Below, in pieces: positions 33,767 through 42,971 of a DNA stretch of 64,000 nucleotides. Under the pieces are notes generated by a model. It was not told the DNA's origin and searched no databases. It saw nothing but the letters and a program-made list of their open reading frames with translations. The DNA comes from Thermoproteota archaeon (GTDB lineage Archaea > Thermoproteota > Thermoprotei_A > Sulfolobales > Ignisphaeraceae): contig JAUQPB010000001.1 in assembly GCA_030550585.1 (NCBI GenBank), forward strand, positions 310,001 to 374,000, read 5' to 3'. The translations under genes and the position numbers were made by a program. Positions within the stretch are counted from its first letter, which is position 1. Each line of letters opens with the position of its first letter.

Positions 33767-35343
33767 TATTCTGTGATGCATTTTGTGAACACCCCTTGAA
33801 TTTTTGACAGAGCCATTAGAACAAGCTTTTCTTGTTCACGGCCACTCAGCTCTTCTAAACTCCAGACATCGGCTAATAGATTGTAATTCCAAATACCGTT
33901 GATCTTCTCTCCATATATTTCAATGCTAACTATAGATGATAAGCCCTTCTTGTATATAAGCTCAATACGCATTTCAACCATGTTGTTGGTATCCTCCAAA
34001 ACTTCGAACTCTGATAGCGCAAAAAAGTCGTCTAAGGAAAAATCTTTTTCAAGCTCATTTCTAAACGTATTTACATCTATCTTGATAGTATGATTTAAAA
34101 CTATTGAGGGTTTTGATAGAACCTTGCTTCCTCTAACCTTGAGACCGGCAGAAGCTCTATACACAATAACCATGATTGATATGGCAGCGGATAGTAAATA
34201 TGATGCAGATGCCACACCAAAGATGTTCTCTACACCGCTTAAGGAAGCTACTATCAGAAGTGGGATATAGAAAACTAGGAGTATTGCAACCATAACTATA
34301 GCCAAAGAAGATGATAGCATACCATATGTGACACCAGATAGAGCCAACCTCTGAGAAATAAGTTTAATTCTCTCCGCCAAACCACCTGAAACAGTTATTG
34401 AGAAGACTAGGGAGAAAAGTGCTGAAAGAGCCAAACCGATGAAGGTTCTCGATGATGGAACTAGATTAGGGCTATAGATATGTATCTTGCCATTGGTTCT
34501 TATAGCAACCAAATCAAAGTGTTTTAAAAGCTTTGCAACATCTACATAGCTTGAATTCCTTGCTAGAAAAATTGTTTTAGCATTGCAGTCGGTGCTGCAT
34601 AAAGCCTCAATAACTTTTTCATTCTCTGGGAGTACGATGATGTCTGTTGGTGTAGCTACGAGTGGGGTACCCCCTATAGCACCTAGAGAATGAACTAAAT
34701 AGATACTTGGAAGAATCTCTACTCCAACAAAATTAGACAAATCCTCCTTTACCACGAAAAACCTCTGGCCATCTATGAAAATAGTGTTTAAGCCAATAGC
34801 TTTTTTATTATCAATAATAGCTGTATTGCCTTGCGATAAAAGCTTACAAATCTTGTCTATGTCTCCAACATAGATTTTTACATGCGAGCTGCAGTTAATG
34901 ACTAATGGCAATAGATAAATACTTTTATTGTCATGTTCTATAAACAAACCATTGTATATTTGCACTATTTTAATTGATTCTACTGGAATCCCTTTAACAT
35001 ACTCTGCACCCTGCTCATAGTTGTTAGAGATCATTAGAATATCATAGGTGTATGGTATGGAAGATGCTTCTATCTCGGATGAAGAGTATAGATATGTTGA
35101 TGTATAGGCTGTTGAAAATGATGTTAAAAGCAAGGAAATTATTATTAGGGCTAATTCGATGCTTCTAATAATATTGTAAAACATTATCTTGATTATTTTA
35201 TAAGCTGGAGACACTAGTCTAGGTACTACCAGCTCCTCTTCCTCTGAAACACCCTTTCTACTGGCTAAATATAGAGAAATCCCCCAAAGAATTAGTATTG
35301 ATGCAAACAAGATTATTATGATGATGTCTAATGTTAATGTCAC
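33766..35343 (-). CDS. FtsX/MacB-like membrane protein with large extracytoplasmic domain
   Basis: Read from GTG at 35343, whose bases overlap the preceding TGA, the protein has 525 residues. An N-terminal membrane span is followed by another near residue 60, then a roughly 230-residue beta-rich external domain, three C-terminal spans (residues about 310-430), and a cytoplasmic tail. This layout matches FtsX/MacB-type permeases, which usually transmit ATPase motion mechanically. The downstream MacB-like ATPase supports this. Sequence motifs for a substrate are absent. Confidence 0.6.
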   Translation of the reverse strand: MTLTLDIIIIILFASILILWGISLYLASRKGVSEEEELVVPRLVSPAYKIIKIMFYNIIRSIELALIIISLLLTSFSTAYTSTYLYSSSEIEASSIPYTYDILMISNNYEQGAEYVKGIPVESIKIVQIYNGLFIEHDNKSIYLLPLVINCSSHVKIYVGDIDKICKLLSQGNTAIIDNKKAIGLNTIFIDGQRFFVVKEDLSNFVGVEILPSIYLVHSLGAIGGTPLVATPTDIIVLPENEKVIEALCSTDCNAKTIFLARNSSYVDVAKLLKHFDLVAIRTNGKIHIYSPNLVPSSRTFIGLALSALFSLVFSITVSGGLAERIKLISQRLALSGVTYGMLSSSLAIVMVAILLVFYIPLLIVASLSGVENIFGVASASYLLSAAISIMVIVYRASAGLKVRGSKVLSKPSIVLNHTIKIDVNTFRNELEKDFSLDDFFALSEFEVLEDTNNMVEMRIELIYKKGLSSIVSIEIYGEKINGIWNYNLLADVWSLEELSGREQEKLVLMALSKIQGVFTKCITE

Positions 35344-37076
35344 GGAGATGCAACACCTAGACTTATCAATATAATATTTGCAATGAGCGCTACTGCACAA
35401 CCTAACATAAATATTGTGGCTCCCACAATTAGCCTTTCATGAAATGTGGGACCAAATCTTACTACAATGCTTTTTACTATGTATGCTAATAGTATTTGGA
35501 ATCCTATGTCTGGCGGCAATGTTATCCCAACTAGAAATGGAAATAGAGCTAATCCGATGAATCTATTGAATATGATTATCAGGATAGAGATCAGCGATGC
35601 GAACAAGATTGTGCTTAGCGACTGCATTGCTAGCTTGCCTTGGTATACAGCTGCCATCCACACTGTTGTTGGTATCCACTTTGATAAAGGCATTTGAGGA
35701 GAGTTAAAGCCGTATATGCCTACAAGAAGGTTCCCATACGTATATGTTATGAAGCTTCCTATGGCGACTCCTAAGCAAAAATATTTTAGGGTTTCCATAG
35801 CATTTACTTTATTTAGTCTTGAATATCTAAGCAAATTCATTGTTGTTGCAGCTATTGTTTGGGGCATTGGAATGCCTGTGTAAGGGTCTAGAACAGCATA
35901 TAGCATAGTGTTACGCACGCCAAGTGAATACATCACTATTGTTACAAGAGGAAAAAGTGCTTGAGATCCTGTGCCAGATTCTCCAACAACTCTGAGATTA
36001 CCTATAATTAATATTAGATGGAGAAACAAGGCCAAGATTATTGCCAGAAAAACTATGTTATTAATGGGTTTAAGATAGACTGCGAAAACTGTTGCGATAA
36101 TTCCGAGGAATGCGATGTATGATAGTCCTATAGCAAATGCAACTCTTTCAGTACCGAATTTTAGGATTACTGAAAAACTCATAGCCAATTGAGTCCAATA
36201 CTTAATTAGATAATATAATAGAAAGGTTATAACAAATCCAACATTAATGCCTAGAACAATAGGGGAAACGCTAAATAGCATATCATCATATGTTTGAGAG
36301 GGAATTAGCGGAATAGAGAATAGCTTTATCGCTATTGGTATAAAAACAAGATATGTTAGAAAAGATCCCATGAAGAAGGATCTTAGTGATGAAAGTGGAA
36401 GCAGAAGAAATAATGCGAATACTATTGGGGTAAACGAGATTGCAAAAACAGAGCCTGGCAGAAACATTGATGTGACTGGCGTTAAATCTATGCTAAGTCC
36501 AGCGATAAAAAATGTCATTTGGGTTGCGAAACCGAGTGCAAAGATCAGTAAAAGGAATTTTCTGCCCACTTTAAACTCCTTCATCAGATTGGTGATAACA
36601 GCTGAAGCAGTGGCTATAGGATACTTTAGCCTTTCTTTATCTAGGAAATGGCTTCTCAGCGAATATGCTATAAAAGCTCCTCCAAGAGTTGATATAGCGA
36701 GTGTTATGTATATAGGAAGGGCGTTCAGATCTATAAAGCTTTTGCCATAATTAAAAAGGTACTTGGGCACATCAACATCGAATCCAAATGGCTTGAGCCT
36801 GAAGGCAACATTCTTTAGAAATCCATATGTTATATACATTCCAGATGTAAGTGTTGTTGTAATATCGATACCTATGGCTGTCGCAAATGATATTACAATG
36901 TCTCTTACACTATAATCCACGTTAAGTAATTTGAATATGAATAAGGATAGTATTGGAATCCACACTATTGATATCTCAGATGTTGTATATCCTGATACAG
37001 CATATGAGTAACTATTAACAAAGCTCGTGAAAGCCCCTATTAATATGCCGATTAAAGCTGGGTGTATTTTTCTCAT
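35340..37076 (-). CDS. polytopic membrane transporter, OPT-family-like
   Basis: The 578-residue protein has about 14 hydrophobic segments. Features recalling oligopeptide transporters (OPT) are an N-terminal ALIGILIGAF…NSYSYAVSGYTTSEIS, and RDIVISFATAIGIDITTTLTSG followed later by KYPIATASAVITNLMKE, like the OPT Pro-Tyr-Pro…Ala motif. OPT transporters are secondary, so its coupling to an ABC-type FtsX-like protein and ATPase is odd. It is the first gene of the operon. The annotation is tentative. Confidence 0.55.
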   Translation of the reverse strand: MRKIHPALIGILIGAFTSFVNSYSYAVSGYTTSEISIVWIPILSLFIFKLLNVDYSVRDIVISFATAIGIDITTTLTSGMYITYGFLKNVAFRLKPFGFDVDVPKYLFNYGKSFIDLNALPIYITLAISTLGGAFIAYSLRSHFLDKERLKYPIATASAVITNLMKEFKVGRKFLLLIFALGFATQMTFFIAGLSIDLTPVTSMFLPGSVFAISFTPIVFALFLLLPLSSLRSFFMGSFLTYLVFIPIAIKLFSIPLIPSQTYDDMLFSVSPIVLGINVGFVITFLLYYLIKYWTQLAMSFSVILKFGTERVAFAIGLSYIAFLGIIATVFAVYLKPINNIVFLAIILALFLHLILIIGNLRVVGESGTGSQALFPLVTIVMYSLGVRNTMLYAVLDPYTGIPMPQTIAATTMNLLRYSRLNKVNAMETLKYFCLGVAIGSFITYTYGNLLVGIYGFNSPQMPLSKWIPTTVWMAAVYQGKLAMQSLSTILFASLISILIIIFNRFIGLALFPFLVGITLPPDIGFQILLAYIVKSIVVRFGPTFHERLIVGATIFMLGCAVALIANIILISLGVASP

Positions 37077-37108
37077 GTTATCGCCTAGACACCAGACATT
37101 ATTAAACT

Positions 37109-37130
37109 ATAGGGGATTCATAGGGGATTC
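37109..37130. repeat. tandem 11-bp repeat in a divergent promoter region
   Basis: Two exact head-to-tail copies of ataggggattc (37109-37119, 37120-37130) lie about 33 bases upstream of the OPT-like operon start and 100 bases before the zinc-ribbon gene. It could be an operator or chance. Confidence 0.4.
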
Positions 37131-37234
37131 GTTAATGTGCCGTTAGACTATTTAAGATGATGTTTTATTGATATTGTTTTGCGTAAAGATTATATATCTT
37201 TATGCGTCAAGAAATGGTTGTATGGTGCCAGACA

Positions 37235-37648
37235 ATGACACAGCAAATAGATAGAAATGCCATAGTTAAGAGAGCTACAGAGCTACTTAGAGGTGGCGCC
37301 ACTATGCTAGCTGAGGCGTGCCCCTTATGCAACTCGCCGTTATTCAAGCTTCCAAGTGGCGAGGTTGTATGTCCTATACATGGTAGGGTTATGCTTGTTA
37401 AAACCGAGGAGGAGGTTTCCGAAGCCAATGTACTGTCAACATTAACAGAACTCGAAAAAAGCATTACAAATAAGTTGAACATGTATGTCAATAAATTGAA
37501 GAGTAGCGAAGCGGAGTTTGAGGATGCTAGAAATGTTATTGCGTGGCTAGATGCTCTAGAAAGAATTGAAAAAATAAAAAGATTGCTCAGCAAAACAAAA
37601 CAGCTTGAGACACCGCAAACCAGCACCAGAAAAACAAGTAAAAAATGA
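37235..37648 (+). CDS. UPF0148 / autoantigen p27-like zinc-ribbon protein
   Basis: The family pattern is LLRGGATMLAEACPLCNSPLF…GEVVCPIHG, giving a zinc ribbon near residues 25-55, followed by a charged helical region. This matches archaeal homologues of the Sjogren/scleroderma autoantigen 1. Start candidates are 37202, 37214 and 37235; TTATATATC at about 37189-37198 would place the transcript start near 37215-37220, favouring 37235. Its role is unknown. It is divergent from the OPT-like operon. Confidence 0.8.
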   Translation: MTQQIDRNAIVKRATELLRGGATMLAEACPLCNSPLFKLPSGEVVCPIHGRVMLVKTEEEVSEANVLSTLTELEKSITNKLNMYVNKLKSSEAEFEDARNVIAWLDALERIEKIKRLLSKTKQLETPQTSTRKTSKK

Positions 37649-37810
37649 TGCAATACCATTACCTCCTCATATCCAAATTCCTATAAACTTTGGTATTAGC
37701 TTCTTTAAAACAAATCTCATTTACTCACAGTTTAGTTTGTAGAGTCTATAAAATCTTCTAATTAGGTAAAAGACTGATATCGATTATCGATAACAATAAG
37801 CATCAAAATA

Positions 37811-38230
37811 TTATTGAAAACAGAGCTTGGCGGTGCCATTGTAGCACCCTACTTCAGTGTCTACATCATCTGCTATTGTATTGTATACATCTTCAGGTAG
37901 CTTTGCAACACCTATGATATTGCATAGTATCATTCCAGTTACAACAACAGGATCTGGATCAACCATTAATATCGCCTTTGGAGCCAGCCCTTTTTTGCAA
38001 AGTGAGTATAGGACATAAACCCCCACGGTGCTTCCACGAAACCTTTTTACAACCAATATGGTGCTAGCAAGGCTCTTTCCTTTTGCTTTCAAATCTTGTG
38101 CTATTATCTTGCCACTTTCTCTATCAACATCTCCTAGAAATGATAGTGTATCTAGTTTGATTGTCTTACCAAATGCATTGCCCTTCCCAATAGTTATAAC
38201 ATTGCTTAGTTCTATACACCTATTATGCAT
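37811..38230 (-). CDS. phosphomevalonate dehydratase small subunit (aconitase X swivel domain)
   Basis: The 139-residue swivel domain has LSFLGDVDRESGKIIAQDLKAKGKSLA, KRFRGSTVGVYVLYSL with the conserved Arg-Gly-Ser, and a DVDTEVGCYNGTAKL end. With the large subunit directly upstream (19-base overlap) it forms mevalonate 5-phosphate dehydratase of the archaeal mevalonate pathway, giving trans-anhydromevalonate phosphate. This function was defined in Aeropyrum for the same subunit pair. Third gene of the operon. Confidence 0.9.
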   Translation of the reverse strand: MHNRCIELSNVITIGKGNAFGKTIKLDTLSFLGDVDRESGKIIAQDLKAKGKSLASTILVVKRFRGSTVGVYVLYSLCKKGLAPKAILMVDPDPVVVTGMILCNIIGVAKLPEDVYNTIADDVDTEVGCYNGTAKLCFQ

Positions 38231-39405
38231 GGCTTTGCACCTGATAAGTTGTACAGATAGTGTATTGCTTTGCCATGGGGCGTATAAACCGATGTCATAT
38301 TTAATAGCCTCAGGTTTGAGACGATGGCACAGCTACCAGGCATAATCTCTACATTTATTTTGTGACGCTCTCTAATCTTGTTGATTATGTTGCTGATTTC
38401 GGCGCTCCTTATATTGAGGTTTGCTCCTACAGTCACAATTATCTTGCTTATTCCATGCTTTTTAAAGATGTTTATATATTCATCTCTAAGTAGCATCAGC
38501 ATCTCCTCTTGGGTGAGATGAGGACATCCGAGAAGCAGTACATCGCTTTTACACAACATGTTGTCAATGCTTTGGTAAAGCTCTTTCTCATCTATATGAA
38601 TTCTTTCAATACTAGAATCAATGACATAAGTATTTGGGGGTGTTATACCATCTAGTATAGCCATTGAAGCTGATGAAGTTGATGCAATTGATGCAAGCAT
38701 ATTTTTTAGAAGCAGATTGAGCATAGCCTCTTTTTCTATAGAGTATTTCGCTTTTATGTATGGAACACCTCTTGTTAATCTCCCAATGTGAAGGCCTAGA
38801 AGGCTTGCAAGGAGAATTGAATTAATGTTGAATTCGATGTTGATCTCTTCTGACGCAGTTCTATTTTCAATTCGATGCATGCCAGAGTCATATGTTTTGC
38901 CTATTAAAGCCGCCATCAGAGCTGTTATACCACTTTCTCTATTTGTGAATGCACCTAAAACGGAGTTGGCATATATTACAGCGCTTGATTCAGCCCAAGC
39001 AAGATGTTCTCCTATAGCTGGTTTTCTAAGTGTGTATGGTATGCATGTAAAGCTATTTGGATCAACCCCCATTTTTATAAGTGCTTCTGTTATTTGTATT
39101 TGCTTTCTATTCAACTCTTCATTATTATATAGAGATAGCCCGGCAAATGAGTAGGGATTGGCAGTTGTATATACCCTAGTTTTAGCGCCTTTTTGACTCA
39201 AATCCACTAGAAGCTCCAGACCTTCATCCCCTATATTAAAGTATGAAACGCCTGAGATGTGGGCATGTGCAATGTCTATTAGTCTTTCTGCTCCAAAAAC
39301 TTCACCAACTTTGACTATGATTTCTATAGCCTTCTTAGTTACTTCCCCAAATTCCCCGCTAAGCATCTTCTCCTCAATTCTATTCAAATACATTTCTGCC
39401 TTCAC
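38212..39405 (-). CDS. phosphomevalonate dehydratase large subunit (aconitase X catalytic)
   Basis: The 397-residue protein has aconitase X features: AHISGVSYFNIGDEGLE near 47, YTTANPYSFAGL near 80, CIPYTLRKPAIGEHLAWAESSAVIYANSVLGAFTNRE near 122-158 and LLGCPHLTQEEML near 290. Conserved Cys residues for the [4Fe-4S] cluster are C122, C294 and one near 357 (MPGSCA). It dehydrates mevalonate 5-phosphate. It overlaps the UbiD-like gene by ATGA upstream and the small subunit by 19 bases downstream. Confidence 0.92.
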   Translation of the reverse strand: MKAEMYLNRIEEKMLSGEFGEVTKKAIEIIVKVGEVFGAERLIDIAHAHISGVSYFNIGDEGLELLVDLSQKGAKTRVYTTANPYSFAGLSLYNNEELNRKQIQITEALIKMGVDPNSFTCIPYTLRKPAIGEHLAWAESSAVIYANSVLGAFTNRESGITALMAALIGKTYDSGMHRIENRTASEEINIEFNINSILLASLLGLHIGRLTRGVPYIKAKYSIEKEAMLNLLLKNMLASIASTSSASMAILDGITPPNTYVIDSSIERIHIDEKELYQSIDNMLCKSDVLLLGCPHLTQEEMLMLLRDEYINIFKKHGISKIIVTVGANLNIRSAEISNIINKIRERHKINVEIMPGSCAIVSNLRLLNMTSVYTPHGKAIHYLYNLSGAKPCIIGV

Positions 39406-40688
39406 TCAATTTTTACATATTCAAAAAGTTTCTTATTTGCCGACACAGGTAATGTAAGGTCTAGACCAAGCTTGTCGCATATACCGTCTGGGGAAGACGG
39501 ATCTAATGTAGAGCACCTGCTTTTCTCGACAATTACTATGCTTTCTTTTCCTCTAAACCTTGTTGCCAAAGCCCATACAAGCTTGTCGAGAGAATCCACA
39601 TCCACATCATTATCTACAGCTATTGCCATCTTGGCGCTTGGATGGCCCGAAAAAGCGGCTAGGATAGCGTTTTTAGCATCTCCATCGGTGTTCTTAGCTA
39701 TGGACAGCACTATTATAAGCCATGAGCCAGCCGACTCTAGCAACCTCACTCTATACACTCTGGGAACAACATTGCTTACAGTTTGCCATATCATAGCCTC
39801 TCTATGGAAACTCTGCAACAGTTTGTGCTCCTTACCAGCAGGTAGTATCACATGGAAATACTCTTCAAGATTAACATACATGCCATCAATTGTTATCAAC
39901 GGTTCTTTTCTTCTAGCGTCATACAGATTCAAAAGATCGACAAATGGCCCTTCCTCAACAAACTGTGTTATCGATGCCCTTCCTTCTAGAACTAGAGCGG
40001 CTGAAGCAGGTACTGGAATTCCATACTTGGGTGTGTATACTATTGAAAAATCGCTTAAAATATTGGGGACTAGATCCAGCTCAAAAACCCCGAAAGGTGG
40101 GGAAGATGCGGCCATCAATTCAACAGCTGGATGCGCGCCAACAACAATGGCTACAGGCATTTCTTTTCCGCTTCTCCTATATTGATCATATATGTATCTT
40201 AGATGGCGGGGAACAATTCTAGCGACTACACTATTCTTTGTTACCAGCATTGTTCTGTGGATAGAGGCGTTACAGATGTTGTCTAGGCAGGCTATGTATA
40301 TTGCTGATGATAGGTATCTACCGCCATCTCCGGGATAAAACTTTATAAATGGTATCGAGGTTAAATCAACCTCTTTCACTGTTGAGTAATAGTTGTGGAA
40401 GTCCTTCTCCAAGGGTTTCACAGGTTTTGATAAAACCTCAACAAGTTTCTTGTAAGCAGCCTCATCATTTTCAACATTTAGAACCTTTCTATATAGCCTT
40501 GCCCTGCTGTTCAGTACATTGCCAACACATATATATTTAGATGACCTCACCTTGAATAGCACCACTTTTTCAGAAGGGTCCAAACGAGCAAGAAGCTTTG
40601 TAGGCTCTAACTCAAAGTCTATCTCTTTAGATGTGTGATCCTCTAACTCACTCTCATCAAGTCCTTTTATGAACGATCTCAACGACAT
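39402..40688 (-). CDS. UbiD-family decarboxylase (anhydromevalonate phosphate decarboxylase)
   Basis: This UbiD-fold protein (prenylated-FMN dependent) has FIKFYPGDGGRYLSSAIY near 112, ASIHRTMLVTKNSVVARIVPRHLRY, VAIVVGAHPAVELMAASSPPFGVFELDL near 181, and conserved catalytic Arg/Glu residues (EGPFVDLLNLYD near 253). Operon membership with both aconitase X subunits identifies it as the enzyme converting trans-anhydromevalonate phosphate to isopentenyl phosphate. I chose ATG 40688 (MSLRSF), nine bases after GAGG; 40703 is also open. Confidence 0.9.
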   Translation of the reverse strand: MSLRSFIKGLDESELEDHTSKEIDFELEPTKLLARLDPSEKVVLFKVRSSKYICVGNVLNSRARLYRKVLNVENDEAAYKKLVEVLSKPVKPLEKDFHNYYSTVKEVDLTSIPFIKFYPGDGGRYLSSAIYIACLDNICNASIHRTMLVTKNSVVARIVPRHLRYIYDQYRRSGKEMPVAIVVGAHPAVELMAASSPPFGVFELDLVPNILSDFSIVYTPKYGIPVPASAALVLEGRASITQFVEEGPFVDLLNLYDARRKEPLITIDGMYVNLEEYFHVILPAGKEHKLLQSFHREAMIWQTVSNVVPRVYRVRLLESAGSWLIIVLSIAKNTDGDAKNAILAAFSGHPSAKMAIAVDNDVDVDSLDKLVWALATRFRGKESIVIVEKSRCSTLDPSSPDGICDKLGLDLTLPVSANKKLFEYVKIE

Positions 40689-40840
40689 TATTTCATGCCT
40701 CAAATAAACTCTGAACGGGTTTATAGTTATAGGTATTAATGAAGAGGCTTAAGTGTATTGATATTCATAATACCATATTTTGGGCAATGATTTTCTGAAA
40801 CTGTTAACGGATTGAAAATATGCTGATACGAACTGGGTGA

Positions 40841-42166
40841 TCATATAACACATTTGACTATCTTTCCTTTGTCTGCAAACTCCTCGTTTAGCATAATCCT
40901 CCCTATAACAACTCCTCTAACATCCCCATCATACTCTGTTAGAATACAAAACTCTTTTTTGACGAGATCAACCGAATCTATTACCCCCATGCCCACCTCT
41001 TCCATCTTTTCATTTAGAAGCGCTACCAATGCTCCTCTCGCAAAAGATGGTTTAATTACGTAGATATTTTCATGACCCAATTGTAGGGAGTCTATTTTTG
41101 TATCGCTTTGCAATGCTAGGACAAGCACATCCTCGTACTTACTTGCCATGACGATGTCGATACCAAGCCTGCTTTTCAGCGCCTCAATCCCTTCCTGATA
41201 TGGGGGCCCATTAAATAGACAAGAGTCTAGAACGGCTATGTCATTAATATTAAAGCATCTCTTCTTTGCATTTCGAAGATACTGAGCATAGTTTACCTTC
41301 CTTAGTTGTCTTCTATCATCTCTACTCCTGCTCTTTACCACAGCTGGAGATGGAATGCAGTAGACCTTTGTCGCTGAGAACTTTGAAAATGTATCTGCAA
41401 AGGGTTTACAGAAAGAGTTGCCACCCATTATAGCTATTGATGCAGGTTTCACGCTCTTTATTAGCTGGATTTTAAACTGTATTGATGCCAAATCGCCAAA
41501 CCAGCCATCGGTGTTTACAATTATCAAATTTGCTCCCCTCTCCTCAGCAATGTTTATCAATTCAACTATAGATGCCATGATCCTTGCAATTGCTATGCCT
41601 GGAGACGGTGTTATAAACCCTATGAAGCGTTTTACATCGCCTGTTACTTCTCTTAGCCAAAGTACCTTTCTATCCATAATTTTCATTGCTATAAATCCTG
41701 GAGGAGCCAAGTCACATTGTCCGATATCAGCATCTATTATCGCGCTTTTCAATCCGTGCTCTATTCCCAGATTAGATAAGAGTGTGGCAAATGATGTTTT
41801 GCCGCTTTCGACAGGCCCTAAAACAACTACTCTCCCACCTCTATCAACAATTTCCTTGCCTATAGCCTCCCACACATCAATTGGTTCTTCGCCAGGTAGT
41901 GGCTCCTCTATACCACCACCTTCTCCAATAAATATGCTTAGATTAGCAACATCAATTGCTTTGATTCCATAGCTTCTATATCTGCTTATCCAAATTTCTT
42001 GACCTTTACACAAAACTATTCCAAGTAATCTAATGCATCCATCTTCCACGTGTATTCTTGCTGGGCCCAGAACCCTCAGAATCTTGTCCTTATCCAAGGT
42101 AATTGTAGCCCGCACATTGTGTGGCACCATTATTAGTGGAGATGCGGCCAAATGCTGTCGCCTCAA
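40841..42166 (-). CDS. polynucleotide 5'-hydroxyl kinase (Clp1/Grc3 family)
   Basis: The 441-residue protein has an N-terminal beta-sandwich, Walker A VVLGPVESGKTSFATLL near 115 and the lid/Walker B-like IIDADIGQCDLAPPG near 144, typical of Clp1/Grc3, then a C-terminal beta domain. Archaeal Clp1 phosphorylates RNA and DNA 5' ends, probably in tRNA splicing or rRNA processing. An intron-bearing tRNA is in this window. The N-terminus may start later, at MVPHNVRAT (residue 13). Confidence 0.88.
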   Translation of the reverse strand: MRRQHLAASPLIMVPHNVRATITLDKDKILRVLGPARIHVEDGCIRLLGIVLCKGQEIWISRYRSYGIKAIDVANLSIFIGEGGGIEEPLPGEEPIDVWEAIGKEIVDRGGRVVVLGPVESGKTSFATLLSNLGIEHGLKSAIIDADIGQCDLAPPGFIAMKIMDRKVLWLREVTGDVKRFIGFITPSPGIAIARIMASIVELINIAEERGANLIIVNTDGWFGDLASIQFKIQLIKSVKPASIAIMGGNSFCKPFADTFSKFSATKVYCIPSPAVVKSRSRDDRRQLRKVNYAQYLRNAKKRCFNINDIAVLDSCLFNGPPYQEGIEALKSRLGIDIVMASKYEDVLVLALQSDTKIDSLQLGHENIYVIKPSFARGALVALLNEKMEEVGMGVIDSVDLVKKEFCILTEYDGDVRGVVIGRIMLNEEFADKGKIVKCVI

Positions 42167-42201
42167 TGTTGTATTATGAATGTGATCTTTTTTCCAATGA
42201 A

Positions 42202-42867
42202 TTAATGTTTTTGGGGCGCCTTTAAAGCTATGTTTATAGCTGCAATAGAGTCTTCATCTAGATTATCATCTATAATTATCGGTTGTCTTGATGTTTTATG
42301 CTCGTGAACCAACTCGATTAGGACGTCTCTTGGCAACTCCTTAAGCAAGTTATCTATGAATTTATCGAGCTTTGATTGGATAAGCTTGCTTGGTATACCA
42401 ATTCTAATTATTTTCTTCCTGGCGGGAATATTTTCAAAAAACATTTTCAGCATCTTGATAACTGTTTCATCGCTTCTATAGCTCTTAGCAAAGATTAGCT
42501 CGGAATCGACAAATAAGGCCAAGCCTATGTTAAGACCATAATCTATACCAGCTATCAGAACTTCCATTACCCTTCTATCTATTCTGGATAGTGCCAATGC
42601 TAATACAACGCTTTTTTCTATTGTAGATTCGTCAATCCGTATGATAATGCCATCCAAGGTGCAGTTAATAGATTTTAGATAGTTTATGCCATAGTCGTCT
42701 ACAAGCATTATATAGTCGGCTAGGCTATTCTCAAAACAACTTTTATCATAAACGCCAGAATATGTGATGTCGAATACCCTTAGCAAATCTACTACTTTGT
42801 ACAAGATTCTTGGGTTATATATTGAAAGTACAACACCTCTCTTCTGATTTCCAACCGCTATTACCAC
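42202..42867 (-). CDS. RNase-H-fold protein of unknown function
   Basis: The 221-residue protein has IAGIDYGLNIGLALFVDSELIFAKSY near 106-131, resembling RuvC/RNase H fold strand 1 (Gly-x-Asp-x-Gly), and a C-terminal EDSIAAINIAL like the last acidic motif of that fold. This suggests a Holliday-junction-resolvase-like fold, but no family name can be assigned. GTG start at 42867 after GGGGGG. A box C/D sRNA lies just upstream on the same strand. Confidence 0.6.
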   Translation of the reverse strand: MVIAVGNQKRGVVLSIYNPRILYKVVDLLRVFDITYSGVYDKSCFENSLADYIMLVDDYGINYLKSINCTLDGIIIRIDESTIEKSVVLALALSRIDRRVMEVLIAGIDYGLNIGLALFVDSELIFAKSYRSDETVIKMLKMFFENIPARKKIIRIGIPSKLIQSKLDKFIDNLLKELPRDVLIELVHEHKTSRQPIIIDDNLDEDSIAAINIALKAPQKH

Positions 42868-42885
42868 CCCCCAGCTAACAAGGTA

Positions 42886-42938
42886 TCAGCAATTTTATTA
42901 ACATCACCGCCATCAGTTCCCGGATTCCTCTTCATCAA
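42886..42938 (-). ncRNA. box C/D sRNA (probable)
   Basis: On the minus strand: C box TTGATGA (42938-42932), 15-base guide (AGAGGAATCCGGGAA), D' CTGA (42916-42913), 5-base spacer, C' GTGATGT (42907-42901), 11-base guide (TAATAAAATTG), D CTGA (42889-42886). The first C-box base is atypical, and the second guide is very A/T-rich. The target of the first guide would be UUCCCGGAUUCC-like, methylated at the fifth base (C). Confidence 0.65.
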
Positions 42939-42971
42939 TAGTAGTTTTAAGCTTTTGGGAAAATATGCTTT

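Noticed and set aside
37853-37875. C/D-like CTGA and ATGATG on the minus strand at the phosphomevalonate dehydratase small subunit 3' end
   Set aside because: The spacing between boxes is only six to eight bases and there are no second C'/D boxes.
39472-40222. Long plus-strand ORFs opposite the UbiD-family gene
   Set aside because: Shadows of a clear enzyme gene on the other strand; no family motifs.
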